Shown here piece after piece: positions 15,580-24,848 of a DNA stretch of 64,000 nucleotides (positions are counted from its first letter, which is position 1; each line of letters opens with the position of its first letter). Source of the stretch: a bacterium 1XD42-1. GTDB taxonomy: Bacteria; Bacillota; Clostridia; Oscillospirales; Ruminococcaceae. The notes beneath the pieces were generated by a model that worked only from the letters and a program-made list of their open reading frames with translations, had not been told where the DNA came from and did no database searches. Location of the stretch: assembly GCA_003612625.1 (NCBI GenBank), contig RAZJ01000011.1, positions 1 through 64,000 of the forward strand, written 5' to 3'. The translations under genes and the position numbers were made by a program.

Positions 15580-16746
15580 ATGAAAAAGGGAGAAAATATA
15601 TATAAAAGAAGCGATGGTCGTTGGGAGGGCAGGTACAAGGACGGATTTAATGATGAGGGCAAAAGAAAATATAAAAGCATTTACGGAAAAAGCTATCAGG
15701 AAGTCAAGGAAAAACTAAACAAGATAAAAGCGATGGAGCGAAAACCAGTCACAGGAAAAAAACTGCTTATGAATGAAGTTTATCAATACTATATGGAAAG
15801 TATACGGTTTAAAGTAAAACAAAGCACCGTTTCTAATTATCATAATATATATCAAAACCATATAAAGCCATATTTTGGAAACTGTAAAATTACTAAAATA
15901 GATAATAACATAATAAACCAATTTATAACAAAAAAATTAGATGATGATTGCTTATCAACAAAATTTATTCATGATATTATCCGGCTTTTAATGGCACTTT
16001 TACGCTTTGCAGTAAATCAACATTGGGTCGAACCGATACAATATGATTTAATAAAGTTTAAAGTACAGACAAAACCGATTGAAATATTTACAGAAAAAGA
16101 GGTTTCCTTAATTGAACAGCAAGCCTTGAACAATTTAACCTTACGCAATATAGGGGTTCTTATTTCTTTAAATATGGGGTTACGGATTGGGGAGCTATGC
16201 GCCCTTAGAATAGGTGATATAGATTTTGAAAAGGAAGTGATCCACATTGACAAAACTATGCAAAGGATTAGGAATCCGCTTGAAGGAGTAAAGCCTAAAA
16301 CGATTGTCATAGTAGATAAACCTAAAACAGAGGCTTCTGTCCGCAATATTCCCATGCCCCAATTTTTAACTTTGATTTTAAAAAAAGCGTTAGTACCATA
16401 TCAAAAAGGGGCTTATTTTTTAACAGGAAGAACTGATAGATTTACAGAACCAAGGGCAATGGAAAAATACTTTAAAAATTTTCTAGTATCTGCTGGGATT
16501 ATAAATAGAAAGTTTCATACACTGCGGCACACCTTCGCAAGTCGTGGGATATGTAACCATTATTTTGATATAAAAACACTTTCCCAAATATTGGGGCATG
16601 CCAACATTAAAACGACCTATGACAATTATATTCATAGTGATATACTGACCTACAAAAAGCAAATGGATTGCTTGAATGATGATTTTATAAACCGTCAAAA
16701 GTTACGTCATTTTCCGGTAAACGTAACAGATTTCCCAGTTTCTTGA
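15580..16746 (+). CDS. Tyrosine recombinase, Tn916-type integrase
   Basis: Site-specific integrase of 388 residues. An AP2-like arm-binding domain (GENIYKRSDGRWEGRYKDGF) is followed by a core-binding SAM-like domain (~60-150) and the catalytic domain. Visible catalytic residues are Arg in NMGLRIGELCALR, HTLRHTFASR (HxxR), LGHANIKTT (His) and the nucleophilic Tyr in YDNYIHSD. The open frame begins at 15553, but AAGGAG at 15571-15576 places the start at ATG 15580. Tn916-type integrases act on elements with imperfect inverted ends and short coupling sequences, which fits the ends seen here, so this is the likeliest enzyme for the insertion. Confidence 0.93.
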   Translation: MKKGENIYKRSDGRWEGRYKDGFNDEGKRKYKSIYGKSYQEVKEKLNKIKAMERKPVTGKKLLMNEVYQYYMESIRFKVKQSTVSNYHNIYQNHIKPYFGNCKITKIDNNIINQFITKKLDDDCLSTKFIHDIIRLLMALLRFAVNQHWVEPIQYDLIKFKVQTKPIEIFTEKEVSLIEQQALNNLTLRNIGVLISLNMGLRIGELCALRIGDIDFEKEVIHIDKTMQRIRNPLEGVKPKTIVIVDKPKTEASVRNIPMPQFLTLILKKALVPYQKGAYFLTGRTDRFTEPRAMEKYFKNFLVSAGIINRKFHTLRHTFASRGICNHYFDIKTLSQILGHANIKTTYDNYIHSDILTYKKQMDCLNDDFINRQKLRHFPVNVTDFPVS

Positions 16747-16850
16747 AGTGCATCGCACGCCAAGTAGTATACTTTACGAACTTTTTTTGTTCTGTCCGAT
16801 AGGGTAAGTTTGCCCTTTAAAAATCTAAATATACAATAGGAGTGGCAGTA

Positions 16851-17480
16851 ATGAAAAAAGAAAAATCTTTAAGTACGATAACAATAAATGAATGGTTTGA
16901 TTCCTATTTATGGGCTAACCGCCATATAGATGTAGTTTATAAAATACTGGGAATTACCCCATGTAATAGCAGGGAATGGAAAAAAATTCAGGAATACTTA
17001 TGTGCGGAAAAACAATATGCCTTATATTCATTAACAATCTTTCGTCATTCAAGAGTACGGTATGCCAAACAGAATGAAGCAACTCGGCGAGATAAAATTG
17101 TAACATCTCAATACAGGCAATTTACAAAGTGGCTTGATGAAAAGGATAGGAAAGTAATACTTAATAGAAAACCCTCTTTTGATGTATTGCGTCTGTCTTA
17201 TCTTGCGTATAGTGTGGGATATAATGAATTAGGTCTTGTGTTAGCTTCTGGCTTTGAAATAAAAGAATTAGTAGAACTGTATAATATTTTGAAACAAATT
17301 TATGTAAAAACTGATTTAATGTTTCGCGGGTGGCAATATAGTTTTTATAAGGGACAAAAAGATTTCCGTTTAAAAAAACGGTTGATAAAGAAAATGAAGC
17401 TAAATGAATACCGGTACATACGGGATAATGCGGATAAAGACTATACCGTTTTTTCAGCGGTACATACAGCGAATTACTAA
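16851..17480 (+). CDS. Hypothetical protein of the mobile element
   Basis: 209 residues, predominantly helical and basic near its end (KKRLIKKMKLNEYR). The ATG at 16851 is preferred over the in-frame GTG at 16842 because AGGAG (16838-16842) is spaced correctly for it. It follows the integrase by ~100 bases on the same strand and converges on the FtsK-like gene at a shared terminator. No domain is recognised; a replication or mobilisation role is only a guess from its position. Confidence 0.6.
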   Translation: MKKEKSLSTITINEWFDSYLWANRHIDVVYKILGITPCNSREWKKIQEYLCAEKQYALYSLTIFRHSRVRYAKQNEATRRDKIVTSQYRQFTKWLDEKDRKVILNRKPSFDVLRLSYLAYSVGYNELGLVLASGFEIKELVELYNILKQIYVKTDLMFRGWQYSFYKGQKDFRLKKRLIKKMKLNEYRYIRDNADKDYTVFSAVHTANY

Positions 17481-17484
17481 AAAG

Positions 17485-17510
17485 CAAGCGGGAACTTTTG
17501 TTCCCGCTTG
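17485..17510. terminator. Bidirectional terminator
   Basis: Perfect 11-bp stem CAAGCGGGAAC/GTTCCCGCTTG with TTTT loop and T-rich flank, between convergent genes ending at 17480 and 17517. Confidence 0.85.
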
Positions 17511-17516
17511 TTTTCT

Positions 17517-18986
17517 TTATTTCTCAATATCACTAAAATTAAAGTTGAAGCCTGATTCTTGCGCTTCATCGGAATTTTTTAATGTGCTGGAGTTTGTTTC
17601 CTGCGCCTCATTGGACTTTTCCGATGGAGATGGAATAGCTTCATGTGCTTCATCAAGATTTTCTGATGGGGATGGAATCGGTTCGGATGCTTCTTTTGTT
17701 CCGTTCCCATATGAATTAAAATAAAAGCATTGCACCTCATTCAGCCCGTTTCCCTTTATCATGAAACGCCCTTTAATATTAGGGAGAGTGCTTGCGCTGT
17801 CATTCCCTAACATAATCCTAGAAGGTTCTTTGTCAACAAACCTGCCACATATCCGATAAGCTACATTATTTTTTATTTGTCCAGAAATGATAGTACTATC
17901 AGGACGTTGAATACCCATAAGTAAATGGATACCCGCCGCCCGACTTAAACGAGTTAAAGTTTCGATACAATCTGTTAAAGTACGGGCTAGTTCTTTATCC
18001 CTTGGTTTTAAAAGTTCCGCCAGTTCATCTATAAAAATAATAATGCGGTTCATGGGGGTATCTGCTACTTTGTTATAGTCAATGATATTATCCACTTTTA
18101 ACTCTCTGAATTTGTCAAGTCTATCTGAGGTTTCAATTACCATGCTTTTTAAGACTTCAAGCGTTTCTTTATACTCATAATAGATTTTTATGTAATAACT
18201 AAACTCAGAAAATGAAACGCCCCTTTTAAAGTCAATCAGAATTACCTCATAATGTTTACATAACGCTTGATTGATAAGGCATTTTAATACGTTTGTTTTA
18301 CCGCTTCCAGTTTCCCCAGCTATAAAGGCGTGGGCATGACTTTGCAAATCCATTTCAATAATACCATCATAGGCAACGCCGATATTAAACGTATCAAGTC
18401 CGCTATGATATTTTTTATCCCATTCTATGTAATTGGGAAGCGGCTGCGTTTCTATTATGAGTGCTGTATTTTTTTTATGTGTTGAGCTTTGTATAATATC
18501 AATTATTTTAACATCCATCAATATTTCTAGTTCTTCTTTTATCTTAAACCATTCGCTGATGGGGATAAGATTATAAAATGCAATTAGTCTGGCGTATTCT
18601 GATATGTCATTTTCATATAAAAACATGGGAAGTTTTTTCACATCTTTTGTAATGCCCGTTTGTATAAATAGTTCATAGAAGTATTTTCTTTTCTTTTCCG
18701 TTGGGTATTCCTGTATCAGTATGATACTACCCATAACAATAATAAGAATAAAAATTATCTGTATTAAAATAGTGCATAAACTGGATAGGTAAAATAAATG
18801 CCAGGAGAAAACCCACGATAAAAATAAAACAATATATATACCGATAAGCGGTTTATACTTTTTACAAGCCTTTCCTGTTCCAGCCCATAATATTTTGAAA
18901 CAGAAAATAATTATATTACTAATAAGAACACCAATCACAGCGCCAAACTTCCAGCTTTTGGTTTCTGTCATTTTTTTGCTTGCCAT
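17517..18986 (-). CDS. FtsK/SpoIIIE-domain DNA translocase (TcpA-like)
   Basis: Membrane-anchored ATPase of 489 residues. Three to four hydrophobic helices in the first ~110 residues precede the FtsK domain. Walker A is GETGSGKTNVLK (~225-235), Walker B IIIFIDELAELL, and the LSRAAGIHLLMGIQRPD segment is typical of the family. Resembles the Tn916 Orf21/TcpA coupling proteins that pump transfer DNA. The C-terminal ~65 residues are a Glu/Ser/Pro-rich repeat (EAIPSPSENLDEA...EAIPSPSEKSNEA). Start at ATG 18986 behind GGTGG. Encoded directly after a small gene, probably one operon. Confidence 0.85.
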   Translation of the reverse strand: MASKKMTETKSWKFGAVIGVLISNIIIFCFKILWAGTGKACKKYKPLIGIYIVLFLSWVFSWHLFYLSSLCTILIQIIFILIIVMGSIILIQEYPTEKKRKYFYELFIQTGITKDVKKLPMFLYENDISEYARLIAFYNLIPISEWFKIKEELEILMDVKIIDIIQSSTHKKNTALIIETQPLPNYIEWDKKYHSGLDTFNIGVAYDGIIEMDLQSHAHAFIAGETGSGKTNVLKCLINQALCKHYEVILIDFKRGVSFSEFSYYIKIYYEYKETLEVLKSMVIETSDRLDKFRELKVDNIIDYNKVADTPMNRIIIFIDELAELLKPRDKELARTLTDCIETLTRLSRAAGIHLLMGIQRPDSTIISGQIKNNVAYRICGRFVDKEPSRIMLGNDSASTLPNIKGRFMIKGNGLNEVQCFYFNSYGNGTKEASEPIPSPSENLDEAHEAIPSPSEKSNEAQETNSSTLKNSDEAQESGFNFNFSDIEK

Positions 18987-19003
18987 AAAACCACCATCCA
19001 CTA

Positions 19004-19318
19004 TTATTTTTGTAATTCATTGTAATACAACATTTTTACCATAGTATAAGTATGATAATTTATAATAACCTTTCTAATCGTTTTTTTCTTTTCACGATCG
19101 CGGTAGGGCATAGTATAATTGTTTTTATCGTGTATAATAAAGTTTAAACTTTTATAAACCTTTATTTTGTCTATCAGTTTCATATATCCATACTTTTCCA
19201 ATAAAGATTTAAAATAGTCTTTGTCAATAATGATTCTGTCATTTTCTATTGTTTCATTTTCTTCTAGTCGTTCAACAATAGAAATATACTCTTTCACAAT
19301 TAAATCTAACAAACACAT
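19004..19318 (-). CDS. Hypothetical protein upstream of the FtsK-like gene
   Basis: 104 residues; an acidic first half (ERLEENETIENDRIIID) and basic second half (YRDREKKKTIRKV) suggest a small DNA- or protein-binding factor. An AGGAG site is followed by ATG at 19318. It ends 18 bases before the FtsK-like start and begins 18 bases after the second tyrosine recombinase, so all three are likely co-transcribed. No family is recognised. Confidence 0.6.
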   Translation of the reverse strand: MCLLDLIVKEYISIVERLEENETIENDRIIIDKDYFKSLLEKYGYMKLIDKIKVYKSLNFIIHDKNNYTMPYRDREKKKTIRKVIINYHTYTMVKMLYYNELQK

Positions 19319-19335
19319 TTTTCTTTGCTCCTTAA

Positions 19336-20109
19336 CTACTTATAATCTATGTGGCTTCTTAAATAGATGGTTGTGTTTTTTAATTGTGTATGACGCATTT
19401 TCTTTTTTACTTCTTCTTTTGATTTCGTCCTATTATATTCCAGCCTGGCAAATATTCGCCGCAAGTCGTGACATTGGAAGCCTAGTTGTTTTGATTTTTT
19501 CTGTAGATAGATAGCAGAATAAAAAACCTTTTTGTGTGACTGCGTTGTATGGATGAGCGTTGTTAGATTTTTATATAGTTTTGGAAAGGCTTTTTTATTT
19601 ATGGTTACAGTTTCTAAATTCCCCCCTTTCCCTACAAACTGGAATATCATTTTTTCTGTGGTTATGGTACAGTCATTTACTTTTATTTGTGCCAATTCAA
19701 AAACCCGTAACCCTGTAGCAATCATTACTTGATAACTTAACCTTAGTTTTATATTCTTGATATGATGGACTGCGTTAAGAATATCCTTGTAATGAATAAC
19801 CCTTGACTTTCTATATCGCCTATGGCGTTTCTTTTCTAGTTCCTTGATTTTTCTCTTTGTCGTTTCTGAAAGGGTAATGTGTTGGAACTGACAAAAGTGA
19901 TAAAAAGCGTTCTTAGATTGTGAAAAGGTATTTTTATGTTTGATGGTTGCCAGCGCTTCTAATACCTTATCAATATCCAATCGCAGGGGGGCTGTGGCGT
20001 TTTGAGTGGCCAATAAAACGCAAAGACGGTCATAATAGGTTCTGACAGTATTGGGACGGTAGGACTTACTTAAATAGCCTTTATATGCGGTCAGCAAATT
20101 ATAAAGCAA
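19336..20109 (-). CDS. Second tyrosine recombinase
   Basis: 257-residue XerC-like recombinase without the arm-binding domain of the other integrase. A SAM-like core-binding domain (1-~95) is followed by catalytic signatures TGLRVFELAQI (Arg), CHDLRRIFA (HxxR), MRHTQLKNTTIYLRS (His and nucleophilic Tyr). The start is a TTG at 20109 with AAAGG about 10 bases upstream; no in-frame ATG lies nearby. It may resolve multimers or replace the main integrase. Confidence 0.85.
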   Translation of the reverse strand: MLYNLLTAYKGYLSKSYRPNTVRTYYDRLCVLLATQNATAPLRLDIDKVLEALATIKHKNTFSQSKNAFYHFCQFQHITLSETTKRKIKELEKKRHRRYRKSRVIHYKDILNAVHHIKNIKLRLSYQVMIATGLRVFELAQIKVNDCTITTEKMIFQFVGKGGNLETVTINKKAFPKLYKNLTTLIHTTQSHKKVFYSAIYLQKKSKQLGFQCHDLRRIFARLEYNRTKSKEEVKKKMRHTQLKNTTIYLRSHIDYK

Positions 20110-20332
20110 AAAACATCACACCTTTTCCGTGCCATAATATATATAAATATATATTATGGCATTATCTAATAATATTCCATTTTTGAGAAAATCAGCCTTT
20201 TAAGGGATGTAACACGCTGTAACGGTGATGTAATGAATTATATTTGCTTTAGTCTTTCTGTTACACCTTTGTTACAATTCGTAAGGGGGTAGGCTATTTA
20301 GGTAAGGAAGTGAGATAAATAGACATAAAATA

Positions 20333-20362
20333 AAAAGCTATAGTTAAAAAACTATAGCTTTT
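20333..20362. terminator. Terminator after the element's serine recombinase
   Basis: Perfect 13-bp stem AAAAGCTATAGTT/AACTATAGCTTTT with AAAA loop and U-runs on either strand, about 40 bases past the recombinase stop codon. Confidence 0.8.
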
Positions 20363-20402
20363 ATCTGTAGAAATAATAAGAAAATTTAATGTTTATAACT
20401 TC

Positions 20403-21953
20403 CTATCTTTTTATTGTTTTTTCTTTCCCTTTATGCTCTGTATTATAAAATTCACAATTACTGACAATAACGTTTTCTTTATCACTATATATTTGAATTT
20501 TAGAAACGAAGCGAAATAAAAATTCTTTCTTTTCCTCTCTTGATAATTGTACCCAGTTTTCTTTTATATTCCCTATTATTTGATTTACCCTTTCATAGTC
20601 AATTTCCTCATATTTTTCAGGTTGTAAGTTAAGCGTTTTTTGACGCAAAAGCATTAACTGTTCATCTAAGGCGTTTCTAAAGTTTTGGTATTCTTCTATT
20701 GATATTTCATCTTTCAAAAACAGGGTTTTAATTTCTTTTATCCGTTTTTCTACTTTAGTAATTTCATATTCTATCTCTTTTAATTCTTTACATTTTTCCT
20801 CAACTTGTTTTTCCTCTAAAATATGTGGTGCTGGCTGGAAAGGCTCTATTTGTGACATGTAATCTAAAAAAGCAGCTTCTACCTTATTCTGTGAAATATT
20901 ATGACAATCACAATTTCCATTTTTGCTATTGTAACAGTAATAATTTACATATAATGTATCTGTTTTACTCTTTGGGTCTTTATGTTGATTCGTTCCCATT
21001 TTTGCCCCACACTTAGCACAAAACAAACTTCCTAAAAAATAAGTATTTTCTTTTGGATAACATTTCTTCTGATAACGTTTTCTGTTTTTTATTATTTCCT
21101 GAGCACGGTAAAAGATTTCCTCATCTAAAAATGGTGTATGCTTTCCATCGGCTTCAAAATTAGACGATGTCCCATTTACTTTATATCTTATTTTCCCAAT
21201 ATATAGTGGATTTGTTAAAATAGAACAAATAGTCGATTGACACCATTTTCCATTTCTCTTTGTTGGTATTCCTTTAGAAATTAAATCTTTAACTATTTGT
21301 GTCATTGAATACCCGTTTAAATACTTTTCGAATATCTCTAGTATTATTTGTTTTTCTTCTTCATTTATAACTAATTCTCCGCTTCCTTCTATATAATCAT
21401 ACCCATATACACCATTACAGTTTGTATAGTTTCCCTCACGGGTTTTTTGCTCATATCCAAAGGCAACCCGTTCCGCTAAATTCTCTCGTTCAAATTCTGC
21501 AAAGATTCCTATAATTTTAATAAACATGCGGCCCACTGCATTTGATGTATCTAATTTTTCCGTTAGAGAATTAAAACAACAATTGTTTTCTTCAAATAAC
21601 TCTATTAACTCTATTAGATTTTTAACGCTTCTTGTTAGTCTATCCAATTTATATACTAACACATTATTAACTTTTCCTGAGTTTACATCCGCTATTAAAC
21701 GTTGTACCTCTGGCCTTCCTTCAATATCCTTTCCACTTTTTCCATCGTCAATATAGAAATCTATTATATCCCAATCATTAACGATTGCATAATTCTTTAA
21801 TTTTTCTATTTGTGCCGGAATTGAAAAACCTTCTTTTGCCTGCTCCGCTGTACTTACTCGAATATAAATTGCTGTTCTTAGCTTTGCCTTTAGATATATC
21901 CCACTGTATACATTCAAAGCCTCTTTTTTAATTGTTGTCACGTTTTTTTTCAT
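20403..21953 (-). CDS. Large serine recombinase of the element
   Basis: 516 residues. The resolvase domain carries Ser34 in AIYIRVSTAEQ, then YKLDRLTRS and EFERENLAERV. The recombinase domain (~190-300) has NPLYIGKIRY; a zinc ribbon CAKCGAKM...C...C follows near 335-375, then a coiled coil (~390-450). ATG 21953 has GGGAG upstream. Only ~40% identical by eye to the recombinase at 5934, so the two belong to different lineages. Serine integrases normally leave only a 2-bp core, so it is unclear whether this enzyme, or the Tn916-type one, moved the present element. Confidence 0.92.
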   Translation of the reverse strand: MKKNVTTIKKEALNVYSGIYLKAKLRTAIYIRVSTAEQAKEGFSIPAQIEKLKNYAIVNDWDIIDFYIDDGKSGKDIEGRPEVQRLIADVNSGKVNNVLVYKLDRLTRSVKNLIELIELFEENNCCFNSLTEKLDTSNAVGRMFIKIIGIFAEFERENLAERVAFGYEQKTREGNYTNCNGVYGYDYIEGSGELVINEEEKQIILEIFEKYLNGYSMTQIVKDLISKGIPTKRNGKWCQSTICSILTNPLYIGKIRYKVNGTSSNFEADGKHTPFLDEEIFYRAQEIIKNRKRYQKKCYPKENTYFLGSLFCAKCGAKMGTNQHKDPKSKTDTLYVNYYCYNSKNGNCDCHNISQNKVEAAFLDYMSQIEPFQPAPHILEEKQVEEKCKELKEIEYEITKVEKRIKEIKTLFLKDEISIEEYQNFRNALDEQLMLLRQKTLNLQPEKYEEIDYERVNQIIGNIKENWVQLSREEKKEFLFRFVSKIQIYSDKENVIVSNCEFYNTEHKGKEKTIKR

Positions 21954-21990
21954 AAAAATTCACTCTCCCTATAATTTTAGAAATCATAGG

Positions 21991-22128
21991 TTAGTTTTTA
22001 GGTTTGCTTTTTAATATTCTAGGAACTGTTGTTTTATAGAAGAATTTCATTATTTCTATTTGAGTATCCCTGGTTATTGTTGGCTTTTGGATTGCTATAT
22101 TTTTTTTATTGTTTTTTTCTTGTATCAT
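21991..22128 (-). CDS. 45-residue protein encoded upstream of the serine recombinase
   Basis: A short frame with GGGAG at the right distance from ATG 22128: MIQEKNNKKN...IMKFFYKTTVPRILKSKPKN. The IMxFFxKTxVPRI segment recalls small proteins encoded near serine recombinases of clostridial elements (memory, not checked). Highly basic, no membrane segment. It stops 37 bases before the recombinase start on the same strand, so it may be a directionality or regulatory factor (inference). Confidence 0.55.
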   Translation of the reverse strand: MIQEKNNKKNIAIQKPTITRDTQIEIMKFFYKTTVPRILKSKPKN

Positions 22129-22206
22129 ATTATCTCCCTACCTTTCAATAAATCATAATGAAAGGGGGAGAAACTTTAGAACAAAACATAGATGTATTAA
22201 CATAGA

Positions 22207-22299
22207 AAAAAGCCACAATTTCCATTGTAGCTTTTTACATATTATTCGTTATATATGTCAAAAAGCTACAATATTAAGCAAATATTTTTGTAGCTTTTT
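22207..22299. repeat. Subterminal TTGTAGCTTTTT repeats in hairpin arrangement
   Basis: A 13-bp near-perfect hairpin (22207-22219/22224-22236) and a 12-bp perfect hairpin (22260-22271/22288-22299) use the same ATTGTAGCTTTTT word in alternating orientation. The last copy is the inner part of the right terminal repeat. They could be terminators or integrase arm sites. Confidence 0.65.
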
Positions 22300-22307
22300 A
22301 ACTATAC
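22288..22307. repeat. Right inverted terminal repeat of the element
   Basis: Reverse complement reads GTATAGTTAAAAAGCTACAA, 18 of 20 identical to the left end at 14851-14870. Confidence 0.85.
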
Positions 22308-22310
22308 GAT

Positions 22311-22985
22311 TTTATTTGTATTCACCAGCTGGGTTTCCCCATTGCGTAAAGAGGACATCCATATTTTAGAATACTCACTAATCAGCGGATACTGTAATAA
22401 AGCCCGGCTCATTAAGGCAATATCCCGGGCCGTCGATACATGGCCTTCCGCATCTAAGCCTGTGGCATTCATAAAATGGGTATTTTCCATTCCTAATTCT
22501 TCTGCACGGGCATTCATCCGATCTACAAAAGCATCTTCACTTCCCGCTACCAGTTCCGCCAAATCTACTGCTGCATCATTAGCGCTGGCGATTGCAGTTG
22601 CTTTCAATAAATCATCTACACTCATTTCCTCACCAGGCTCCAGCCATATTTGACTTCCACCCATGGAGGCTGCATATTCCGAACAGGCTACCATATCTGT
22701 CAAACGGATCTGCCCTGATTCAATGGCTTCCATCGTTAAAAGCAATGTCATTACTTTTGTAATGGATGCAGGCGGCATTGGTTCATCCGGATTTTTCTCG
22801 AATAATACACGGCCTGTATCCTGTTCCATTAAGATGGCAGAACGAGCTGGCAAAGTTTCGTCTGCTTTTGCAGCAGTTTCCAATACATCCATCTCAATAT
22901 TTTCTATGGTATCTTCTGCATATCCTGGCATCCCTACAACAACCAGGCTCAAAGCAGCAAACATTGCTGCCAGCTTTTTTTTCAT
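22311..22985 (-). pseudogene. dacF: D-alanyl-D-alanine carboxypeptidase, N-terminal part of a split gene
   Basis: Sec signal MKKKLAAMFAALSLVVVG...YA, then the penicillin-binding transpeptidase-like domain with SxxK (S74-ITK77) and SAN (134-136). The reading continues to VNTNK, then passes into element sequence and stops two codons later. The KTG box is on the detached part at 14334-14843, so neither half can be active. The ATG at 22985 follows GGGGGAG. A second, intact carboxypeptidase at 49914-51026 may compensate in part. Confidence 0.92.
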
Positions 22986-23107
22986 ATGGCTCCCCCTTCT
23001 GAACCCGCAAAAAAATGCGGATAGCATCCTTTTTTTGCTTAGTACATGTTTATGGAGGGGAAAGCCCGTTTATACATTTTTATAATTTATATTCCGGATT
23101 TTATTGT

Positions 23108-23533
23108 TTAATCTCCGCAGGCATGACATTCTTCCACTTTGCCTACAATCGGTTCCGGATCGACTCCCTGACGCTGATAATAATCGGTCAGCGCAGCTTT
23201 TACAGCTTGTTCCGCTAATACAGAACAATGGATTTTAGAGGCGGGCAAACCGTCTAACGCATCTACAACAGCCTGATTGGACAATTTCAAAGCATCTTCA
23301 ACCGTAGATCCTTTGATCATATCCGTAGCCATGGAGCTGGTTGCAATGGCAGCACCACAGCCAAAGGTTTTAAATTTGGCATCCTCAATGACGCCGTTTT
23401 GGATTTTTAAATACATTTTCATAATGTCGCCGCATTTTGCGTTCCCAACTTCTCCGACACCATTGGCATCCGGAATTTCTCCTACATTATGAGGGCTTGC
23501 AAAATGTTCCAATACTTTATCTGAATAGAGCAT
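23108..23533 (-). CDS. nifU: Iron-sulfur cluster scaffold NifU/IscU-like
   Basis: Fe-S assembly scaffold of 141 residues. The three cluster-ligating cysteines are in GNAKCGD, FKTFGCGAAIA and SKIHCSVL; a C-terminal HACGD pair is extra. In Clostridia this simple NifU partner receives sulfur from the NifS-type desulfurase encoded 33 bases upstream on the same strand, so they form one operon. Confidence 0.93.
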   Translation of the reverse strand: MLYSDKVLEHFASPHNVGEIPDANGVGEVGNAKCGDIMKMYLKIQNGVIEDAKFKTFGCGAAIATSSMATDMIKGSTVEDALKLSNQAVVDALDGLPASKIHCSVLAEQAVKAALTDYYQRQGVDPEPIVGKVEECHACGD

Positions 23534-23566
23534 AACAAAAAATTCCTTTCTATATGAAAAATAATT

Positions 23567-24772
23567 TTATTCCACACCCAGGGAAATCTTCTTTTTCCCA
23601 TTTTGAATGTCTTCCCATAAAGGCGACATTTCACGGGTTTTCGTAATCACTTCTTTAACGGAAGCGATAATATGATCCACATCTTCCTCTGTGGTCCAGT
23701 CACTGATGGTCAAACGCAAAGATCCGTGGGCAACCTCATGGCATAAGCCCAAAGCCAGAAGGACATGGCTGGGGTCCAAAGAACCTGTTGTACAGGCGGA
23801 ACCGGAAGAAGCACAAATCCCCCTCAAGTCCAGCCCCAATAAAATAGCTTCCCCTTCTGCGCCGACAAAAGACATATTGACATTTCCCATTAAACGGCGG
23901 TTCCTGTCCCCATTTAAACGGCACATGGGAATATCAGAAAGGGCGTCAATAATACGATCCCGCATGGGAGTCACTTTTGCAATTTTACCGGGGATATCGG
24001 CACAGGCCAGCTCAATGGCCCGGCCCAATCCAACAATAGAAGCAACATTTTCAGTACCTGCCCGGCGGCCCCGCTCCTGTTCGCCGCCGTCAATCAGGTT
24101 GGGAATGACAATGCCTTTTTTCATATAAAGGGCGCCTACGCCTTTCGGGGCATGGATTTTGTGGCCGGACATGGACAACATATCAATATTTTGCTCCACC
24201 ACATTGATAGGGACATTCCCCACGGCTTGTACCGCATCCGTATGGAATAAAACCCCGCGTTCCCGGCAAATTTTACCAATTTCAGGAATGGGCTGAATGG
24301 TGCCGATTTCATTATTGGCATACATAATGGAAACCAGGCCTGTATCCGGGCGGATTGCCTGGGCAACCTGTTCCGGCGTGACCAACCCCAAAGGGCCTAC
24401 GGGCAGATAGGTAATTTCAAAGCCTTCTTTTTCCAGGGAGGCACAGGTATGCAGAATGGCATGATGTTCAAAAACCGTTGTAATCAGATGTTTTTTCCCT
24501 TTGGAAGCCAATTTATGCATAACGCCTTTTAAAGCCCAGTTATCTGCTTCGGAACCGCAGCCCGTAAAATAAATTTCCTGGGGCTGTGCGCCTAAAGCTT
24601 CCGCCATTTTTTTCCGGGCATCCTCTATGGCATGTCCAGCCTGGCGGCCCTTTTCATAAATACTGGAAGGATTGCCATAGCCCTCCTTCAGCCAGGGCAG
24701 CATGGCTTCCAAAACTTCGTCAGAAACTTGTGTTGTAGCGGCATTATCCGCATAAACGAAGCGTTTAGTCAT
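23567..24772 (-). CDS. nifS: Cysteine desulfurase NifS/IscS-like
   Basis: PLP enzyme of 401 residues that removes sulfur from L-cysteine for Fe-S cluster assembly. Fold-type I features: [11 protein letters not shown] at the N-terminus, [14 protein letters not shown], the PLP lysine in [10 protein letters not shown], and the persulfide cysteine in [11 protein letters not shown]. First gene of the nifSU operon. Its promoter (24863-24891) carries a palindrome in the spacer, a classic repressor position. Confidence 0.95.
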   Translation of the reverse strand: MTKRFVYADNAATTQVSDEVLEAMLPWLKEGYGNPSSIYEKGRQAGHAIEDARKKMAEALGAQPQEIYFTGCGSEADNWALKGVMHKLASKGKKHLITTVFEHHAILHTCASLEKEGFEITYLPVGPLGLVTPEQVAQAIRPDTGLVSIMYANNEIGTIQPIPEIGKICRERGVLFHTDAVQAVGNVPINVVEQNIDMLSMSGHKIHAPKGVGALYMKKGIVIPNLIDGGEQERGRRAGTENVASIVGLGRAIELACADIPGKIAKVTPMRDRIIDALSDIPMCRLNGDRNRRLMGNVNMSFVGAEGEAILLGLDLRGICASSGSACTTGSLDPSHVLLALGLCHEVAHGSLRLTISDWTTEEDVDHIIASVKEVITKTREMSPLWEDIQNGKKKISLGVE

Positions 24773-24848
24773 AAAACACCATCCTATCTAAAATGATACA
24801 GAAAAGGAACCTTCCCTGTACGATTTTTTACTTTTTAGGGGAAAAAAT

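Larger units (their letters stand above)
14848..22310. mobile_element. 7.46-kb AT-rich integrative element inserted in dacF
   Basis: The boundaries are inferred from the broken carboxypeptidase gene. The left junction is cagTTTA-atg-GTATAG and the right is CTATAC-gat-TTTAtttg; removing the insert leaves one TTTA and an intact frame. Imperfect 20-bp inverted ends flank it. The few non-matching bases outside the inverted ends resemble the coupling sequences of Tn916-type elements. Cargo: a small membrane protein, a Tn916-type integrase, an unknown protein, an FtsK-like ATPase, a small unknown protein, a second tyrosine recombinase, a large serine recombinase and a 45-residue protein. No relaxase was recognised. 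Confidence 0.88.
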
